Below are positions 7,168 through 7,674 of a stretch of 7,674 nucleotides of DNA, in pieces. The notes beneath the pieces are model-generated. The model saw nothing but the letters and a program-made list of their open reading frames with translations, was not told the origin of the DNA and ran no database searches. Position numbers and translations under genes: made by a program. Source of the stretch: Comamonadaceae bacterium (GTDB taxonomy: Bacteria; Pseudomonadota; Gammaproteobacteria; Burkholderiales; Burkholderiaceae_C); the NCBI GenBank assembly GCA_947458345.1, contig CANHBU010000081.1, positions 1 through 7,674 on the forward strand. The letters run 5' to 3'. The stretch's first letter is position 1, and each line of letters begins with the position of its first letter.

Positions 7168-7215
7168 TCGCCGCTGCAGCGCCTGCACCGACGCCAGGCC
7201 TGCAAGGCCCAAACC

Positions 7216-7674
7216 ATGAAGCCCACACCCGACCCCACCGCCGATCTGTACCAGGTGCGCCAGAGCATCGCCAACGGCCAGGTTCATCTGGCCGAGCCGC
7301 TCGAGCGGGCGCTGCAGGCCTGTGAGCAGCCGTCTTGCCGCCACGTCTACGTGGTTGGCGCGCAGGCCGAGCTGCGCCAGGCCATTAACCGGGCTGGCCA
7401 CCACAGCCCAGCCCCCCCACTGCCGCTGGCGGGTCTGCCGGTGTCGGTCAAAGACCTCTTCGATGTCGCCGGTCAGTCCACACGGGCCGGCTCAGTGGTG
7501 CTGCAAGGGCCCGCGGCAACGCAGGATTGCCCGGCCGTAGCCAGGGTTCGCGCCGCCGGCGGCCTGATTGCGGGGCGCACCAACATGACCGAATTCGCCT
7601 TCTCCGGCGTCGGCATCACCCCCCATCATGGCACTCCGGTCAACCCGGCCGACAGCCACACGCCCCGCATTCCC
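7216..7674 (+). CDS. Amidase-signature family enzyme (N-terminal 153 residues, runs off the right edge)
   Basis: This gene is divergent from rpsB and open to the window end. Amidase-signature enzymes hydrolyse carboxamides with a Ser-cisSer-Lys triad. After a variable N-terminus, PLPLAGLPVSVKDLFDVAG (68-86) contains K79, the expected catalytic lysine, and TRAGS follows. GRTNMTEFAFSGVG and a final NPADSHTPRIP match the family run that normally continues straight into the GGSSSG motif, so the window stops just short of the catalytic serines. The ATG at 7216 has AAGG eight bases upstream; that site lies in a small GGCCT/AGGCC hairpin (7197-7209). Substrate cannot be told: GatA of the tRNA amidotransferase, an amide or urea-derivative hydrolase, and others share these motifs. 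The N-terminus lacks the usual GatA opening as I know it, so a stand-alone amidase is more likely. Confidence 0.85.
   Translation, partial: MKPTPDPTADLYQVRQSIANGQVHLAEPLERALQACEQPSCRHVYVVGAQAELRQAINRAGHHSPAPPLPLAGLPVSVKDLFDVAGQSTRAGSVVLQGPAATQDCPAVARVRAAGGLIAGRTNMTEFAFSGVGITPHHGTPVNPADSHTPRIP

Noticed and set aside
7120..7170. Short minus-strand frame in the rpsB upstream region (MVYSRGFAADGPRWGD), a possible leader peptide
   Set aside because: Its ATG overlaps the predicted -10 element, so it would lie upstream of the transcription start, and it has no ribosome-binding site.
1..7674. CRISPR array, insertion sequence, tRNA or prophage attachment site
   Set aside because: No spaced direct repeats, transposase motifs, terminal inverted repeats or tRNA-like cloverleaf were seen; nearly all sequence is accounted for by conserved genes.

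Overview
This window is a conserved bacterial housekeeping block. All genes but one lie on the minus strand, so it reads right to left: rpsB (ribosomal protein S2) - tsf (EF-Ts) - pyrH (UMP kinase) - frr (ribosome recycling factor) - cdsA (CDP-diglyceride synthase) - dxr (DXP reductoisomerase) - rseP (site-2 protease) - bamA (start only, running off the left edge). At the right edge a divergent plus-strand gene encodes the first 153 residues of an amidase-signature enzyme. The gene order, high GC and protein sequences fit a betaproteobacterium, most likely Burkholderiales and perhaps Comamonadaceae-like. This placement is inferred from reading the proteins, not from a database search.

Layout: 7216-7674 holds the amidase start. 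7018-7215 is the shared divergent control region, with a strong extended -10 element pointing at rpsB and a leader of about 135 nt. 6274-7017 is rpsB. 6157-6273 is an intergenic gap with a textbook intrinsic terminator or attenuator ahead of tsf. 5269-6156 is tsf, 4510-5220 pyrH, 3911-4471 frr, 3042-3893 cdsA, 1858-3045 dxr, 500-1861 rseP and 1-484 the bamA start. Gaps within the block from pyrH to bamA are 48 bases or shorter, and cdsA/dxr and dxr/rseP overlap by 4 bases, so it looks like one operon with translational coupling.

The genes join translation (S2, EF-Ts, RRF), UTP supply (PyrH) and envelope building: phospholipid precursor (CdsA), isoprenoid precursor for undecaprenyl phosphate and quinones (Dxr), envelope stress proteolysis (RseP) and outer-membrane protein assembly (BamA).

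No new multi-gene system is visible. The main departures from the expected layout are: (1) uppS, which normally sits between frr and cdsA, is absent, and those genes are only 17 bases apart; (2) a perfect 8-bp hairpin holds the frr stop codon in its loop at that same junction, and a similar hairpin sits on the rpsB stop; (3) the gene divergent from rpsB is an amidase, not the usual map (methionine aminopeptidase). The long plus-strand open frames opposite these genes are GC-driven shadows.
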